A stretch of 64,000 nucleotides of DNA from an uncultured Alphaproteobacteria bacterium (GCA_943787175.1 CALSLK010000023.1:19869-83868); one strand, 5' to 3'; counted from the first letter of the stretch, positions 1 to 9,067 are shown. Made by a program: numbers and translations. Notes: generated from the letters alone by a model not told the origin.

Positions 1-428
1 TCGAAGTTGAAGCCGCCGATGAAGTGGCCCAGCACAATGCCCTGACTGAAGGCTGCCAGGATCGAGCCGCCGGCAAAGACCTTGCGCCATATATGTTCGG
101 CGCCGGGCGAGCGGTGGCGGAATTCGAACGCGACACCGCGGAGGATGAACCCCAGCAACATGGCAAAGATGGGCAGATAAACCGCGGGAAGAATCATGGA
201 ATAGGCGCGCGGGAAAATCGCCAGAATGATGACGCCGCCCATGACCAACCAGGTTTCGTTGCCGTCCCAGACCGGTGCGATCGAGCCCATCATATGGTCT
301 CGGTTGCCGCGTGAATTCTGGAACGGAAAGAGAATGCCCACACCCAGATCAAAACCATCAAGCACCACATACATGATGACGCCAATGACCAGAATGCCGG
401 CCCAGATAACGACGAGATCGAGTTCCAT
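1..428 (-). CDS. cydB: Cytochrome bd ubiquinol oxidase subunit II (N-terminal part, cut by window edge)
   Basis: Integral membrane subunit II of a cytochrome bd-type quinol oxidase, which pairs with CydA to reduce oxygen in the inner membrane. The visible 142 residues start [11 protein letters not shown], followed by the family signatures DGFDLG near residue 25 and PVWDGNETWLV near residue 53, then membrane helices. The C-terminal remainder lies beyond position 1. The ATG shares its first base with the cydA stop codon (TGATG, 426-430), so translation is probably coupled and stoichiometric. Assignment is firm because both motif and partner are present. Confidence 0.95.
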   Translation of the reverse strand, partial: MELDLVVIWAGILVIGVIMYVVLDGFDLGVGILFPFQNSRGNRDHMMGSIAPVWDGNETWLVMGGVIILAIFPRAYSMILPAVYLPIFAMLLGFILRGVAFEFRHRSPGAEHIWRKVFAGGSILAAFSQGIVLGHFIGGFNF

Positions 429-1759
429 CAGACCGCTCCTCCTGCCGGTTGCGGCCCTTGTGCCACCATACGCGAGCCGACCTTGAGGAAGACCAGCAGA
501 ATAATGAGGTAGACGAGAGAGACGGCAATCAACGAGATCGCCACGGTGCTGGTATCCAGGCTTGGCGTGACCGCATCCTTGGTACGCAGGACCTCATAAA
601 CGACCCAGGGCTGGCGCCCGGCCTCTGTCGTGATCCAGCCGGCGATGGTGGCCACAAGACCGGCCGGCCCCACCATGATCAGAAGTTTGAGATACCACTG
701 ACTGGTTTCCAGGCGTTTCTTGTGACGCAGCCACTGGCCCAGGAAGGCCATGCCGATCATCAGGAAGCCAAGGCCTGCCATAATTCGGAAGGCAAAAAAC
801 ACCAGCGGCACATAAGGGCGATCCTCTGCCGAGACGGTATCGAGCCCAATCAGAGTGCCATCCAGACTGTGGGTCAGGATGAGGCTTCCCAGATAGGGGA
901 TCGAGACTTCGTAATAGTTTTTGGCCTCTTCCATGTCAGGCCAGGCGAAGAGGACCAGCGGGGCTTCCGACACGGTTTCCCAATGGCCTTCGATCGCAGC
1001 GATCTTGATGGGCTGGTATTCCAGCGTGTTGAGGCCGTGCTGGTCACCCAGAAACGCTTGCAACGGGGCCGTGATGGCAGCCATGAGAAGCGCCAGCTTC
1101 AGGCTCTTCATCATGGTCTCGCGTTCGACATTCTTCAGAACACACCATGCCGAAATTGCGGCAATGACGAAGGCCGAACTGACCAGCGAGGCATTCACCA
1201 TGTGGGCCAGGCGATAGGGGAAGGACGGATTGAAGATGACCGCCATCCAGTCCACGGGAACCGCATAACCCTGGGCGCTGATTTCGTAACCTGCCGGGGT
1301 CTGCATCCAGGAATTGGCCGCGAGAATCCAGAAGGCAGAGAAGGTCGTGCCCAGCGCCACCATGCAGGTCGCAAAGAAATGGAGCTTGGGCCCGACGCGG
1401 CGTTCACCAAAGAGCATGATGCCGATGAAGCCTGCCTCAAGGAAAAAGGCGGTAAGGACTTCGTAACCAATCAACGGCCCCAGGACGTCACCGATGAAGT
1501 TGGAGTAACCGCTCCAGTTCAAGCCGAATTCAAAGGTGAGCACGACGCCCGAGACCACACCGATACCAAAGGCCAGGGCAAACAGGCGGACCCAGTAATG
1601 GTAGAGGCGGCGATAGACCTCGTTACCGGTCTTGAGCCAGGCGCCTTCCAGAAAAGCCAGGAACAATGCGGTCCCGATGGTCATGGTCGGGAACATGATG
1701 TGGAACGCGGTGGTCAGTCCGAACTGAATCCGCGAGAGCATGAGGGCGTCAAGTTCCAT
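428..1759 (-). CDS. cydA: Cytochrome bd ubiquinol oxidase subunit I, short Q-loop type
   Basis: Haem-bearing subunit of the quinol oxidase, 443 residues. His20 in the first helix (TTAFHIMFP) is the expected haem ligand, a second His lies in LAHMVNAS near residue 187, and GRQPW near residue 381 is the usual signature. Known family fact: E. coli CydA is 522 residues because of a long periplasmic Q-loop. This protein is about 80 residues shorter, which places it with the CioA / short-Q-loop group often reported as cyanide-tolerant (tolerance is inference). It is the middle gene of SirB1-like / cydA / cydB, with 3 bases from the upstream stop and a 1-base overlap to cydB. Confidence 0.95.
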   Translation of the reverse strand: MELDALMLSRIQFGLTTAFHIMFPTMTIGTALFLAFLEGAWLKTGNEVYRRLYHYWVRLFALAFGIGVVSGVVLTFEFGLNWSGYSNFIGDVLGPLIGYEVLTAFFLEAGFIGIMLFGERRVGPKLHFFATCMVALGTTFSAFWILAANSWMQTPAGYEISAQGYAVPVDWMAVIFNPSFPYRLAHMVNASLVSSAFVIAAISAWCVLKNVERETMMKSLKLALLMAAITAPLQAFLGDQHGLNTLEYQPIKIAAIEGHWETVSEAPLVLFAWPDMEEAKNYYEVSIPYLGSLILTHSLDGTLIGLDTVSAEDRPYVPLVFFAFRIMAGLGFLMIGMAFLGQWLRHKKRLETSQWYLKLLIMVGPAGLVATIAGWITTEAGRQPWVVYEVLRTKDAVTPSLDTSTVAISLIAVSLVYLIILLVFLKVGSRMVAQGPQPAGGAV

Positions 1760-1762
1760 GGG

Positions 1763-2632
1763 TCAGTTCAGTGCTCTCTTCAGTTTGTTAAGCATCTGTT
1801 CGGCCTCTGTGCGCTCTGCGCCCTGGGGGTCGTTCTCCAGGAAACTGTGAAACGCAGCGATGGCCGCGCCGACATTGCCGCGATGGGCTTCGACCATGCC
1901 GAGGTCACGTTGCAGGGAGATGGAATTGGGCGCAACAAGGATCATCCGGCGGGTAATCTCGGCGCCACGCTCAAGCTCGCCATTCTGGATAGCACGGGTC
2001 CGGATGTTGTTCTGCAGGCGCAACAGGATGTCCCGGTTGCTGAGTGGTTCGAACCAATCGCGGTCCATTTCCGCATCGGGACCCATGACATGTTTGGCAA
2101 GCTCACGCAGTGCCGGTGCATCCAGCACGGTTCCGCCTTCAAACGGATCAACAATGGCGCGGTCGCCATGACCATCCAGCCGTAGCAGGAAATGCGAGGG
2201 GAAGTTTAAACCCTCAATCGTCCAGCCGATGCTGCGGGCAATGTGAATGTAGAGAATGCCCAACGAGACAGGGATGCCTTTCTTGCGGTCGATCACACGG
2301 ATCAGATCGGCATTGTCCATATTGTCATAACTGGAGCGATCGCCTTCAAAGCCATGGCGTTCAAACAGCACACGTGCGATGGCCCAGGCGCGGCCTTCCA
2401 GAGAACTGCCGCGATGGCCCAGGGCCGCAACATCGGCCGCCAGACCCGCAAGCTGGCGCCGGTAGGCCTCGAGCGAAATGTCGGGATGGTCCAGACCGGC
2501 AAGCAGCAATGCGGTGCCGGCCAGGTCGATATCCCGATCGTCCTTGTTGCCTGCCTGGGCAATCTGCTCGCGTAGGTCTTCCTGAACGGTCACGGGTTGC
2601 TGCGCCTCGGGCTGTTCCACAGCTGGGATCAT
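1763..2632 (-). CDS. SirB1-family transglutaminase-like protein with C-terminal TPR
   Basis: Belongs to the SirB1 family: an N-terminal transglutaminase-like domain of uncertain activity, with the conserved stretch RKKGIPVSLGILYI and the FPSHFLLRL and DPFEGG elements, followed by a short TPR-like helical tail (RDLGMVEAHRGNVGAAIAAF). About 289 residues. I chose the ATG at 2632. An in-frame ATG at 2656 would leave only 17 bases to the divergent HNH gene and has no visible ribosome site. The stop is 3 bases from the cydA start, so it probably heads a transcript with cydAB. The exact cellular role of the family is not settled. Confidence 0.8.
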   Translation of the reverse strand: MIPAVEQPEAQQPVTVQEDLREQIAQAGNKDDRDIDLAGTALLLAGLDHPDISLEAYRRQLAGLAADVAALGHRGSSLEGRAWAIARVLFERHGFEGDRSSYDNMDNADLIRVIDRKKGIPVSLGILYIHIARSIGWTIEGLNFPSHFLLRLDGHGDRAIVDPFEGGTVLDAPALRELAKHVMGPDAEMDRDWFEPLSNRDILLRLQNNIRTRAIQNGELERGAEITRRMILVAPNSISLQRDLGMVEAHRGNVGAAIAAFHSFLENDPQGAERTEAEQMLNKLKRALN

Positions 2633-2673
2633 GGCACATTGTGGCGGCCTCTTCACCCGCTACGGTCGCAGCC

Positions 2674-2976
2674 ATGCCTGCCATGAAACAAAATCAGGAC
2701 CTTGGACCCTGCCCGTTATGTGGTCGTGCCATGATCGATGGCGCCTCCATCGACCGCCATCACTGGGTTCCCAAGTCGCAAGGCGGGCGTGATCAGGCCC
2801 CGATGCACCGCGTCTGCCACAAGAAGATCCATGCTGTGCTGACCGAAAAGGAACTGGCACGCGACTTTGCCACTCCCGACGCGCTGCAGAGCCATCCCGA
2901 GATCGCCCGGTTCATCCGCTGGGTTCAGCGCAAGCCCCCGGAATGGAATACCCGGCACGCCAGCCCCAGGCGTTAG
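2674..2976 (+). CDS. Small HNH-type nuclease-like protein
   Basis: A 100-residue protein with a CPLC zinc knuckle near the N terminus, then RHHWVPKSQGG and HRVCHKKIHAVLT, which together give the paired Cys and the His-His...His pattern of an HNH fold. The tail TEKELARDFATPDALQ is common in this stand-alone HNH group. ATG at 2674; a second ATG at 2683 also fits. It is divergent from the SirB1 gene across about 41 bases. There is no phage or restriction context, so its biological role is unknown. Nuclease activity is inferred from the motif only. Confidence 0.75.
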   Translation: MPAMKQNQDLGPCPLCGRAMIDGASIDRHHWVPKSQGGRDQAPMHRVCHKKIHAVLTEKELARDFATPDALQSHPEIARFIRWVQRKPPEWNTRHASPRR

Positions 2977-3041
2977 GCTGCAGGGACGTCACAGCCCTAT
3001 AGTGGCGCAACCTCCTCCCCGCCACCTTCCCCGGCATTCCC

Positions 3042-4274
3042 GTGACCCAGACACAGAGCCCATCAGCGACGGCAGACCAGCCGGACAGACGCGGCGCGTT
3101 CCGCCTGTTGTGCGCCAGCCTGGTTTGCGTGGGGCTGGGGCAATCCCTGCTGTTCTCTCTGCTGCCGCCATTGGCGCGCATCATGGAGATGCCGGAATGG
3201 ACTGTGGGCGCGGTTTTTGCTCTGTCGGGCGCCCTGTGGGTCGTGATGAGCCCTTTCTGGGGCCGCAAGAGCGACCGCTGGGGGCGCAAACGCGTCATCC
3301 TGATGGGTGTGACGACCTATGGTGTCTCCACCGTGCTGTTCATTGCGGCGGTGGAAGCCAACCTGGCCGGGTTGCTCTCGGTCTGGGCTGCTGTGCTGCT
3401 GATGATGCTGGCGCGCGGCCTGTTCGGGCTGGTCGGTTCGGGCTCGTTCCCGGCAGCACAGGCCTATATCGCCGACCGCACCACACCGGCTGAACGCACG
3501 CGCCACATTACCGGCATCCACAGCGCATTCATGATCGGGCTGGTGCTGGGGCCTGCCCTGGGCGGGCTGCTGGTCGGCATCTCCATCCTGGCGCCGCTTT
3601 ATGTCGTGGCTGTTGTTGCCTTTGCCAGCGCCATCGCCCTGGCGTTGTTCCTGCCCGAACGCAGGCCCCCGCAGGACCGTGCAGTGATGCCACGCCTGAA
3701 GTTATCGGACCCCAGGCTGGTGCCGTTCGTGATTGCCAGCATGGCGATGAGCACCTGCCATGCTTCGACCATGCAGACGATCGGGTTCTACATGATCGAT
3801 ACGCTTGATCTCGATCCTGCAACCGCAGCCTTTCATATCGGCATCAGTCTGACAGCCATGGCCCTGGCGACGCTGTTCGTGCAACTGGTCGGCATCCGCC
3901 TGCTCGACCCAAGCCCAAGGCAGTTGATGCGCTGGGGCACGGGCGTTGCGCTGATGGCTTTTCCTGTGCTGCTGACAACGCAAAGCGAGGTTCAAACGCT
4001 GGGTGGGATGGTGCTGCTGGGGGCCGGGCTGGGCATGCTGCGCCCCAGCATCGGCACGGCGGCATCCCTGGCGGTCAAGCCCGGCGAACAGGGCGCTGCC
4101 GCAGGCCTGGTCATGGGTGCGGGATCGACCGGCCATGTGATTTCGTCCCTGGCGATCATGCCGTTTTACCAGTTCTTCCATGCGGGGCCCTACATCCTGA
4201 ACGCTATGCTGATGGCGGGCCTGCTGATCTATACGTTGACCAACCGACGGATTCGCGCTGCTGTTGCGCGCTGA
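3042..4274 (+). CDS. MFS transporter, DHA1-like drug/proton antiporter
   Basis: A 410-residue, 12-helix major facilitator protein of the inner membrane. The loop 2-3 signature GRKSDRWGRKR is at residues 74-84, and a long helix with GLVLGPALGG matches motif C of the drug/H+ antiporter branch. GTG start at 3042; no better ATG lies upstream. It precedes the amidohydrolase gene by 23 bases on the same strand, so the two may be co-transcribed and the substrate could be related to the amide product. That link is inference; the substrate is unknown. Confidence 0.85.
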   Translation: MTQTQSPSATADQPDRRGAFRLLCASLVCVGLGQSLLFSLLPPLARIMEMPEWTVGAVFALSGALWVVMSPFWGRKSDRWGRKRVILMGVTTYGVSTVLFIAAVEANLAGLLSVWAAVLLMMLARGLFGLVGSGSFPAAQAYIADRTTPAERTRHITGIHSAFMIGLVLGPALGGLLVGISILAPLYVVAVVAFASAIALALFLPERRPPQDRAVMPRLKLSDPRLVPFVIASMAMSTCHASTMQTIGFYMIDTLDLDPATAAFHIGISLTAMALATLFVQLVGIRLLDPSPRQLMRWGTGVALMAFPVLLTTQSEVQTLGGMVLLGAGLGMLRPSIGTAASLAVKPGEQGAAAGLVMGAGSTGHVISSLAIMPFYQFFHAGPYILNAMLMAGLLIYTLTNRRIRAAVAR

Positions 4275-4297
4275 CCCTAAATAAGAGGATCCAACCC

Positions 4298-5467
4298 ATG
4301 CCCGTGATCAACCGCATTGCCGAATTCCATGACGCCATGACCGCCTGGCGCAGGGACATCCACGCCCATCCCGAAACCGCCTTTGAAGAGGTGCGCACGG
4401 CCGATGTCGTGGCCGACCTGCTGGAAGAATTCGGCATGGAGGTTCATCGCGGCCTTGCCACAACGGGCGTCGTGGGCACGCTGAAGGCCGGTGACGGCAA
4501 ACGCCATATCGGCCTGCGTGCCGATCTGGACGCGCTCCACATCCACGAGAAAAATGACTTCGATCACCGCTCGCAAAACGACGGTAAGATGCATGCCTGC
4601 GGTCACGATGGGCATACGACCATGTTGCTGGGCGCGGCGAAGTATCTGGCCGAGACGAAAAACTTCGACGGGACGATCCACTTCATCTTCCAGCCGGCCG
4701 AGGAAAACGAGGGCGGTGGGCGCGTGATGGTCGAGGACGGTCTGTTCGACCTGTTTCCGTGCGAAGAGGTCTATGGCATGCACAATGCGCCGGGCATTCC
4801 CGTGGGCGAATTTGCCGTGCGTGAGGGCCCGTTCCTGGCTGCCTTCGACATCTTCGAGATCACCGTGACCGGGATCGGCACCCATGCCGCCATGCCCGAG
4901 CGTGGCATCGACCCGATGATCCCCGCAGCCCAGATCGTGACGGGCCTGCAGGCGATCGCGTCGCGCGAGACCTCGCCCCTGCAATCGGCCGTGGTCAGCG
5001 TGACGCAGATTCACGGCGGCGAAACCTGGAATGTCATTCCAGACAGTGTCGTCCTGCGCGGCACCTGCCGCTGGTTCGACCAGGATGTGCGCGATGCCCT
5101 GGAGCCGGCCATGAAACGCATCGCCGACGGCATTGCCGCAGCCCATCGCTGCAGCGCCGAGCTGCGCTATGAGCGGCGTTACCCCGCCACGGTCAACAGC
5201 CCCGAGCAGACCGTGTTTGCCGCCGACGTCGCCGAAAGCCTGGTGGGCGCTGACAACGTGCAGCGCAGTTTCCAACCCGACATGGGATCAGAAGACTTCG
5301 CCTTCATGCTCCAGGAAAAACCGGGCTGCTACATCCTGATCGGCAACGGGCCTGAAGAAGGCGGCTGCCTGCTTCACAATCCCAACTACGACTTCAACGA
5401 CGAAATCCTGCCGCTGGGAGCCAGCTACTGGGCGCGCATTGCCGAGAACGCGTTGGCAAAGGGCTAA
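4298..5467 (+). CDS. M20D-family metal-dependent amidohydrolase (hippurate/N-acyl-amino-acid hydrolase type)
   Basis: Zinc-type hydrolase of 389 residues that cleaves N-acyl amino acids or similar amides in the cytoplasm. The two-metal site is visible: Cys101 and His103 in ACGHDGHT, Glu135-Glu136 in QPAEEN, His162 in GMHN and a C-terminal His in LLHNPNYDFND. The dimerisation domain (GIGTHAAMPERG) lies in the middle. An AGAGGA ribosome site sits 8 bases before the ATG. The family covers hippurate hydrolases, auxin-conjugate hydrolases and aminoacylases, so I do not name a substrate. Confidence 0.92.
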   Translation: MPVINRIAEFHDAMTAWRRDIHAHPETAFEEVRTADVVADLLEEFGMEVHRGLATTGVVGTLKAGDGKRHIGLRADLDALHIHEKNDFDHRSQNDGKMHACGHDGHTTMLLGAAKYLAETKNFDGTIHFIFQPAEENEGGGRVMVEDGLFDLFPCEEVYGMHNAPGIPVGEFAVREGPFLAAFDIFEITVTGIGTHAAMPERGIDPMIPAAQIVTGLQAIASRETSPLQSAVVSVTQIHGGETWNVIPDSVVLRGTCRWFDQDVRDALEPAMKRIADGIAAAHRCSAELRYERRYPATVNSPEQTVFAADVAESLVGADNVQRSFQPDMGSEDFAFMLQEKPGCYILIGNGPEEGGCLLHNPNYDFNDEILPLGASYWARIAENALAKG

Positions 5468-5474
5468 AACAACA

Positions 5475-5503
5475 ACGGCACGGAACCCTGGGTCCCGTGC
5501 CGT
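5475..5503 (+). terminator. Hairpin after the amidohydrolase gene
   Basis: Nine paired bases (ACGGCACGG with CCGTGCCGT), one mismatch, then three more pairs around a CTG loop, starting 8 bases after the amidohydrolase stop. A modest T-rich run (TTGTCTTT) follows. This is plausible as an intrinsic terminator; the weak U-tract lowers certainty. Confidence 0.55.
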
Positions 5504-5525
5504 GTGTGGCTTGTCTTTAAGGCGT

Positions 5526-5635
5526 CTGATCCACTCAGGTCGCACACGACCAGGTTCGTGAATCAGTCTCTAACCCTATGAAGTAGAGCAGGATTTATGT
5601 TTCAGATGGAAACCATCTGAAACGATCCTGCGCTA
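5526..5635. repeat. Bipartite palindromic element, copy A
   Basis: The left part has an outer stem CTGAT/ATCAG with an inner GGTCG/CGACC pair. A conserved spacer TAACCCTATGAAG follows. The right part has an outer stem TAGAGCAGGAT / ATCCTGCGCTA around a perfect 10-bp inner stem (TTTCAGATGG at 5600-5609, CCATCTGAAA at 5613-5622). The last three bases, CTA at 5633-5635, are the stop codon of the neighbouring minus-strand gene. The same architecture and spacer recur at 14728-14866 and 21281-21409. Confidence 0.75.
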
Positions 5636-6019
5636 GGCCTGGGCAGCCTCGCCGGGGCCGTTGTCGCGGCGATCGGCCATGAACTGGTCGAATTCAGCCT
5701 TGTCCTTGGCCTGACGCAGGCGGTCGAGGAACGAATGGAAGTCGTTCTGCTCGTCTTCCAGGCGTTTCAGGGTTTCTTCCTTGTATTCGTCGAAGGCGGC
5801 GTTGCCGCTTGAGCGGTTTCCACCGCAGGGGCTGTGCCAACGTCCGCGTGCCTTGAACATGTCGCTCTTTCCTCCTTTGACCCAAGTTTTCAGGCGTCCG
5901 CTGAATGCGAGATACGCCAAAACCACCAGACCGAACGGCCAGGCGACGGCAAATGCCAAAACCATGATGGTGATCCAGGCAACAAGCCCGAACTCGTCAA
6001 TTTTTGATGTGATACCCAT
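5633..6019 (-). CDS. DUF2852-family small membrane protein
   Basis: About 128 residues from the ATG at 6019. One or two N-terminal membrane segments (AWITIMVLAFAVAWPFGLVVLAYLAF) precede a cytoplasmic, charged, helical C-terminal half with FDEYKEETLKRLEDEQ and FLDRLRQAKDKAEFDQFM, the hallmark of DUF2852. Longer starts at 6049-6091 would add a non-conserved leader. Function is unknown in the family. The stop codon is formed by the last bases of palindromic element A. Confidence 0.8.
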   Translation of the reverse strand: MGITSKIDEFGLVAWITIMVLAFAVAWPFGLVVLAYLAFSGRLKTWVKGGKSDMFKARGRWHSPCGGNRSSGNAAFDEYKEETLKRLEDEQNDFHSFLDRLRQAKDKAEFDQFMADRRDNGPGEAAQA

Positions 6020-6105
6020 TCCGGTTCCCGATGTGAATGTTAACGACATTAACATAGGAATTGAATCGCCCGGCGACAAGGTGTGTCGCACGAATTTTCC
6101 TAAGT

Positions 6106-6750
6106 TTACGTCTTGGGCCCGCCAAGACCCTCCAGATAGACCAGCATGGCGGCTTCCAGCAGGTCTTCGGGGCTCATGGGTAGATTGCGACGGCCGGAAT
6201 CACCGCGCGCAAAGAGTGACGCGATGCCGTGGGAGAACGACCAGATATGGAGCGCCAGCATCAGGGATGGCGGCCTGCTGGGCAGGGTGGCGCTGAGTTC
6301 TTCGGCGGCTTTGCGTACGATATCGAAGGCGCGATCCCCGGCCTTGCGCAGTTCCGGGTGGTCGTCGAGCGAGAGATTGGCCTCGAACATGGCGGAGTAA
6401 TAGGCCGGTTCCGTGCGCGCAAAGGCAAGATAGGCCTTGCCAAGATGGTTCACCGCCGTCCGGGCGTCGGGCCGGCCTTCGTTCCAGACATTGGACAGAA
6501 ACTGTTCAAAACGCTCGAATCCCTGACGTGCGACATCTGCCAGCAATTCATCCCGGTCGCGGAAATGCCGATAAGGCGCGGCTGCGCTGACGCCCGCTGA
6601 ACGGGCCGCTTCGGCAAAGGTAAAACCAGCGGGGCCTTTGGCCCCGATCAGATCCAGGGCCGCGGCGATCAGGGCTTCGCGCAGGTTGCCGTGATGGTAG
6701 CCGCGTCGCGACTTGCCCTCTCCGTCTTCCTTGTTGCCCGACCATGCCAT
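6106..6750 (-). CDS. TetR/AcrR-family regulator with WHG-type C-terminal domain
   Basis: Transcriptional repressor of 214 residues. The N-terminal helix-turn-helix is typical of TetR (FTFAEAARSAGVSAAAPYRHFRDRDELL), and the ligand-binding half carries the WHG-like segment IWSFSHGIASLFARGD. A GYHHGNLREALI leader is common to this subgroup. It stands alone on the minus strand between a DUF2852 gene and a DUF1178 gene, so its target is not obvious. No clear palindromic operator was seen in the 70 bases upstream. Confidence 0.88.
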   Translation of the reverse strand: MAWSGNKEDGEGKSRRGYHHGNLREALIAAALDLIGAKGPAGFTFAEAARSAGVSAAAPYRHFRDRDELLADVARQGFERFEQFLSNVWNEGRPDARTAVNHLGKAYLAFARTEPAYYSAMFEANLSLDDHPELRKAGDRAFDIVRKAAEELSATLPSRPPSLMLALHIWSFSHGIASLFARGDSGRRNLPMSPEDLLEAAMLVYLEGLGGPKT

Positions 6751-6820
6751 GTGAAGGGCCTTTACATCATAGCCGGGGAATCCGCATCAACTTCCTGCGG
6801 AAAGCGGGGGAAACAGCGGT

Positions 6821-7321
6821 TCAGCCGTCGAGCTTGGGGAGTTCCGGAAGGGCACCGAATTCGATGCCATCCTCGAGCAGATCTTGCGCCTGCTCCTTGG
6901 TCGCCTGACCGTAAATGTTGCGTTTTTTGGACTCACCGTAGTGAATCTTCTTGGCTTCATCGGCGAACTTCGTGCCGACATTGTCAAAATTCTGTTCCAC
7001 ATGGTCCTTCATGGCACGCATCATGGCCATGACCTGGCCGGCCTGCTCTTTCTGCTTGGCCAGCGTCAGGGTATCGGGCGCAGGCACCGGGGCCGGAGCG
7101 GGCGCCGGAGCTGTTGCAGGCACATCCGTGTGCACCACGCCCTTGGCGGCGGCTTTGGTCGTGGCGACGTTGGGTGCCATCAGTGCCTTTTCGACCGTGA
7201 GGTCACCGCAGATCGGACAGGCAACCTCACCCGCGGCCACCTGCTCTTCAAAGCCGGCGCTGCTGGAGAACCAGCCTTCGAAGACATGGTCCTTGCTGCA
7301 TTTGACGTCGAAGACGATCAT
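6821..7321 (-). CDS. DUF1178 zinc-ribbon protein
   Basis: 166 residues. The start MIVFDVKCSKDHVFEGWF and CPICGD give a probable zinc ribbon (Cys8, Cys35, Cys38). A proline-alanine linker of about 15 residues (TAPAPAPAPVPAPD) follows, then a conserved helical tail with KKIHYGESKKRNIYGQAT, the DUF1178 signature. I chose the ATG at 7321 because homology starts there; the frame extends upstream without conservation. Divergent from the methyltransferase gene. Function unknown. Confidence 0.85.
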   Translation of the reverse strand: MIVFDVKCSKDHVFEGWFSSSAGFEEQVAAGEVACPICGDLTVEKALMAPNVATTKAAAKGVVHTDVPATAPAPAPAPVPAPDTLTLAKQKEQAGQVMAMMRAMKDHVEQNFDNVGTKFADEAKKIHYGESKKRNIYGQATKEQAQDLLEDGIEFGALPELPKLDG

Positions 7322-7412
7322 GATCCCGCCTAAGTCCCGAAAAGCCTGCCGGATCGGCCCGGCAGCATCCACTATATGGCAGCGTGCCGATCCGGAACAA
7401 GATACCACAGCC

Positions 7413-7955
7413 ATGACAGAAACATCCCATCATCATGACACATCGGGCCAAGCCAGCGCCTGGGTCATGCGCTTTGCGCCATTGATACCGACCGGAGGAA
7501 CAATCCTCGACCTCGCCGCCGGTGGCGGACGCAACGGGCGTTATCTGCTGCAACAGGGCTTTGGCCTGGTCGCTGTGGACCACAAGACCGAAGCACTTTT
7601 GGACCTGGCCGGGCGCGATGATGTCGAAATCATCCAGGCCGATCTGGAAGACGGTTCACCCTGGCCGCTGGGCGCACGTCAGTTCGACGCGGTCGTCGTT
7701 GCCAACTATCTCCACCGGCCGCTGTTTCCTGCAATCGTGGACGCAATCGCACCGGGCGGGCTGCTGATCTATGAGACCTTTGCGCTGGGCAACCAGGCAT
7801 TCGGCAAACCCAGCAATCCCGATTTCCTGTTGAAGCCTGGCGAGCTGCTTGATGCAGTTGCAGGCAGGATGCGTGTACTGGCCTATGAAGACCTGATCGT
7901 GGACGCGCCGAAGCCGGCAGCGGTTCAGCGCATCTGCGCGCGCCGTGAAGACTGA
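7413..7955 (+). CDS. Class I SAM-dependent methyltransferase
   Basis: A small methyltransferase of 180 residues. Motif I is ILDLAAGGGRNGRYL at residues 31-45, the acidic residue that binds the SAM ribose is in GLVAVDHK, and post-motif segments include FDAVVVANYLHRPL and PGGLLIYETFA. It resembles TehB-like and other short cytoplasmic methyltransferases; the substrate cannot be told from sequence. The open frame runs upstream of 7413, but conservation begins at MTETS. It ends 3 bases before the convergent nitrilase stop. Confidence 0.85.
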   Translation: MTETSHHHDTSGQASAWVMRFAPLIPTGGTILDLAAGGGRNGRYLLQQGFGLVAVDHKTEALLDLAGRDDVEIIQADLEDGSPWPLGARQFDAVVVANYLHRPLFPAIVDAIAPGGLLIYETFALGNQAFGKPSNPDFLLKPGELLDAVAGRMRVLAYEDLIVDAPKPAAVQRICARRED

Positions 7956-7958
7956 CCC

Positions 7959-8807
7959 CTACTCGGCAGCCTGACGCTCCTGCGTGACGGGCGGAGTGTA
8001 GGGCCGATCATGGTCGAGGGCGGGAATGGTGCCGCGCACACGCGCGACTTCGGAGAGATCAACTTGCGCGATGCAGAAACCGACATCGGTGCCGCCATCG
8101 GCCAGTACGACACCCCATGGATCGATGATGAGCGAATGGCCGCAGGTGCGGCGTCCGCCGGGGTGGTTGCCGGTCTGGCAGGGAGCAAAGACAAAGGCAC
8201 CACATTCAATGGCACGGGCGCGTAGCAGCACCTCCCAATGGGCATCACCGGTGACCTTGGTGAAGGCCGCAGGACAGGTCAGCATGGCAGCACCTGATCT
8301 TGCCAGATCGCGGTAGAGATGGGGGAAGCGCAGATCGTAACAGATCGTCATGCCCAGACCGCCCCAGGGCGTGGTGGCCAGAACGGCCTTGTCGCCAGGA
8401 TTGAACATGGTTGATTCGCGGTAACGCGAGCCATCGGGCAGATCGACATCGAACATGTGGATCTTCTCGTAGTCGGCAACCGTGCGGCCCTGATCATCAA
8501 ACAGGAAGGCGTGGTTGGCGAGCGAGCCGTCGGTGCGCAGCGCTGCAACCGAACCGGCCTGCAGCCAGACGCCCTTTTCCCGGGCGACGTCAGCAAAGGC
8601 TTTGAGCGCTGGATGATCGGCAGGCCGATAGGCGTTCTCCAGCCGGTCTTCCTCGTTGGCTGCCATCAGAGCGACATTCTCGGGCAGACCAATCAGATCA
8701 GCACCAGCGTCGGCGGCCTGACGCACGAGATCACAGGCGATCTCCACATTACGGGCCATGTTGGTATCGGCGTTGACCTGAACGCAGGCGATGGAAAGTT
8801 TGGTCAT
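7959..8807 (-). CDS. Carbon-nitrogen hydrolase (Nit-type omega-amidase / deaminated glutathione amidase-like)
   Basis: Nitrilase-superfamily enzyme of 282 residues with the complete Glu-Lys-Cys triad: Glu43 in LPENVALM, Lys115 in DYEKIHMFDVDLP and Cys156 in TICYDLRFPHLYR. The KIHMFDVDLPDG and SRYRES features fit the Nit1/Nit2 branch, which removes amide groups from deaminated glutathione or omega-amides. Placement directly after a glutaredoxin gene (ATGA overlap at 8804-8807) supports a glutathione-related role. The exact substrate is inferred. Confidence 0.88.
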   Translation of the reverse strand: MTKLSIACVQVNADTNMARNVEIACDLVRQAADAGADLIGLPENVALMAANEEDRLENAYRPADHPALKAFADVAREKGVWLQAGSVAALRTDGSLANHAFLFDDQGRTVADYEKIHMFDVDLPDGSRYRESTMFNPGDKAVLATTPWGGLGMTICYDLRFPHLYRDLARSGAAMLTCPAAFTKVTGDAHWEVLLRARAIECGAFVFAPCQTGNHPGGRRTCGHSLIIDPWGVVLADGGTDVGFCIAQVDLSEVARVRGTIPALDHDRPYTPPVTQERQAAE

Positions 8808-9067
8808 GCCGCTACGCCCAGTTTGGCATTAAGCTCGCCCTGACGTTCAAGGGCGTAGAGCTCGTCGCAGCCACCGATCGGCTCACCGTCGATAAAAATC
8901 TGGGGAACCGTATAACCGCCATTGGCTTTTTCGGTCATTTCTGCACGCTTCTTGGCGCTCATGGTGACATCGATCTCTTCGAAGGCGACGCCCTTGTCCT
9001 TGAGCAGGTGTTTTGCGCGATGGCAAAACGGACAGAACATGGTGGTGTAGATGACGACATCGGCCAT
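8804..9067 (-). CDS. grxC: Glutaredoxin 3
   Basis: Dithiol glutaredoxin of 87 residues. The active site CPFC occupies residues 12-15, and the glutathione-binding TVPQIFIDGEPIGGCDEL segment follows in the standard place. It reduces disulfides and glutathione mixed disulfides in the cytoplasm. The ATG at 9067 is where the family starts. The stop overlaps the start of the Nit-type hydrolase by 4 bases, and ComF lies just upstream on the same strand, an order frequent in alphaproteobacteria. Confidence 0.95.
   Translation of the reverse strand: MADVVIYTTMFCPFCHRAKHLLKDKGVAFEEIDVTMSAKKRAEMTEKANGGYTVPQIFIDGEPIGGCDELYALERQGELNAKLGVAA

Noticed and set aside
449..2185. 578-codon open frame on the plus strand
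   Set aside because: Antisense shadow of cydA and the SirB1-like gene; its translation is rich in His, Gly, Gln and Arg with no domain, and the minus-strand proteins are unmistakable.
4277..5275. 332-codon open frame on the minus strand
   Set aside because: Mirror of the M20 amidohydrolase, typical of GC-rich coding DNA; no protein-like features.
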